Made by a program: the position numbers and the translations under genes | The notes under the pieces: generated by a model | What the model saw: only the letters and a program-made list of their open reading frames with translations | What the model was told of the DNA's origin: nothing | Database searches by the model: none | In this document: one piece after another, positions 6,028 through 6,543 of the stretch | How positions within the stretch are numbered: the stretch's first letter is position 1 | How the letters are laid out: the number at the start of each line of letters is the position of its first letter | NCBI GenBank assembly: GCA_031411835.1 | Contig: JANOBV010000105.1 | Span: 1 to 6,543 of the forward strand | From: JADKIH01 sp031411835 | GTDB lineage: Bacteria; Bacteroidota; Bacteroidia; AKYH767-A; 2013-40CM-41-45 | DNA length: 6,543 nt | Direction of reading: 5' to 3'

Positions 6028-6055
6028 TTTGGGTAGATACTCACGTCTACATTTG
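6028..6055 (+). promoter_or_regulatory. Promoter of the receiver-like gene (TTTG / TAnnTTTG)
   Basis: TACATTTG at 6048-6055 matches the Bacteroidota -7 consensus. TTTG at 6028-6031 lies 16 bp upstream, one base short of the usual -33 spacing range. GTAGA (6033-6037) and TCTAC (6046-6050) form an inverted repeat that overlaps the box and might be an operator. Transcription would start near 6062, which favours the ATG at 6089 over the GTG at 6068 as start codon. Confidence 0.5.
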
Positions 6056-6088
6056 AAGAGTATTTAAGTGAAACACTCTCTCCAACTA

Positions 6089-6517
6089 ATGCCAACCAAA
6101 AAAGTCTATAACTATCCATTCTCGGATTCGCCTAGCCCGCGACACCGCTTTGAGTCTATCGCCTTAATCGACGATAACACTTTGGATCTTTTTATCAATG
6201 AGACCATCCTTAAAGCTGCCGGTATTGCAAAAAATGTAAGCGTTCATTCTAAACCGGCCGATTTCATCAACCAACTTATCAATACCGAAAGACTCAGCGA
6301 TGTCCCTGAACTGATATTCCTCAATCTCGAAATGTCAGGATTGGAAAACTTCGACTTTATGAAAGAATTTTCTTGTCTCTCCGATTTCATCCGAAGCAAA
6401 TGCAAGATCGTTGTCATCACAGCTCAGCCAATCGTAAAATTATTATCCAACACAAGCATCGTTCGCTATCTGCAAAAACCGCTCGATGTTTTTCAACTCA
6501 AAGAATTTCTGCCGTAA
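6089..6517 (+). CDS. Receiver-like (pseudo-receiver) protein with Asn at the phospho-acceptor position
   Basis: A stand-alone receiver-domain protein of 142 residues counted from the ATG, with no output domain. The acidic pocket is present (IALIDDN, Asp28-Asp29), as are the conserved Thr111 (VVITAQ) and the Lys130-Pro pair (YLQKP). The strand that normally carries the phospho-acceptor reads LIFLNLEMSGLENFDF, with Asn79 where stand-alone response regulators have Asp. Phosphorelay activation by the standard chemistry is therefore unlikely. It may act as a phosphorylation-independent binding partner. The length is typical of single-domain regulators of Bacteroidota, apart from an N-terminal stretch of about 20 residues before the first strand. 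An in-frame GTG at 6068 would add seven residues and follows GAAGAG by 7 bp, but it lies only about 6 nt after the inferred transcription start. No histidine kinase gene is in the window. Base composition resembles the peroxidase gene more than the TPR-like genes. Confidence 0.8.
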   Translation: MPTKKVYNYPFSDSPSPRHRFESIALIDDNTLDLFINETILKAAGIAKNVSVHSKPADFINQLINTERLSDVPELIFLNLEMSGLENFDFMKEFSCLSDFIRSKCKIVVITAQPIVKLLSNTSIVRYLQKPLDVFQLKEFLP

Positions 6518-6543
6518 ATTCTTAAACATCTCCTCTCCCAACC

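Noticed and set aside
5970..6056. 28-codon frame encoding a hydrophobic peptide (MRFCSKGLTSCLFIFVLSLF...)
   Set aside because: It runs through the terminator stem and U-tract, so the Phe/Leu-rich translation is explained by the T-rich tail.

Overview
The window looks like a chromosomal piece of a Bacteroidota genome. DNA is AT-rich, strong Shine-Dalgarno sequences are nearly absent, all three plus-strand genes have a TAnnTTTG box (the Bacteroidota -7 promoter element) just upstream, and the XRE regulator and receiver protein are of types common in that phylum. Genus cannot be told from the sequence.

Layout, left to right. Positions 1-117 are a long imperfect inverted repeat made of TTGTG-rich words; it lies directly behind a minus-strand gene for a secreted di-heme cytochrome c peroxidase (120-2024). 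That protein carries an extra N-terminal part of about 300 residues with an imelysin-like signature. Four bases upstream of it ends a gene for a roughly 510-residue helical, TPR-like protein (2029-3561, called A here), so the two probably form an operon. A divergent intergenic region with two inverted repeats separates A from a small XRE-type regulator (3674-3991, plus strand). The regulator overlaps tail-to-tail by 11 bp with a second TPR-like protein (3981-5495, minus, called B), which is a clear paralog of A. Divergent from B is a small gene (5582-5788) for a 68-residue protein with a hydrophobic N-terminus and an acidic C-terminus. A 279-bp intergenic region (5789-6067) follows. It holds a hairpin, two adjacent 15-bp palindromes, an AGGAGG with a possible ten-codon peptide, a convincing intrinsic terminator and a promoter. 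The window ends with a receiver-like protein (6089-6517) in which the expected phospho-acceptor Asp is Asn.

How the parts may work together (inference): the paralogs A and B around an XRE regulator, with a small possibly exported peptide beside B and an exported redox enzyme behind A, suggest a locally regulated accessory module in AT-richer DNA. A resemblance to TPR-receptor/peptide signalling systems (Rap/RRNPP type) is noted as a testable idea only. No known defence system, CRISPR array, IS element, tRNA or rRNA gene was recognised.
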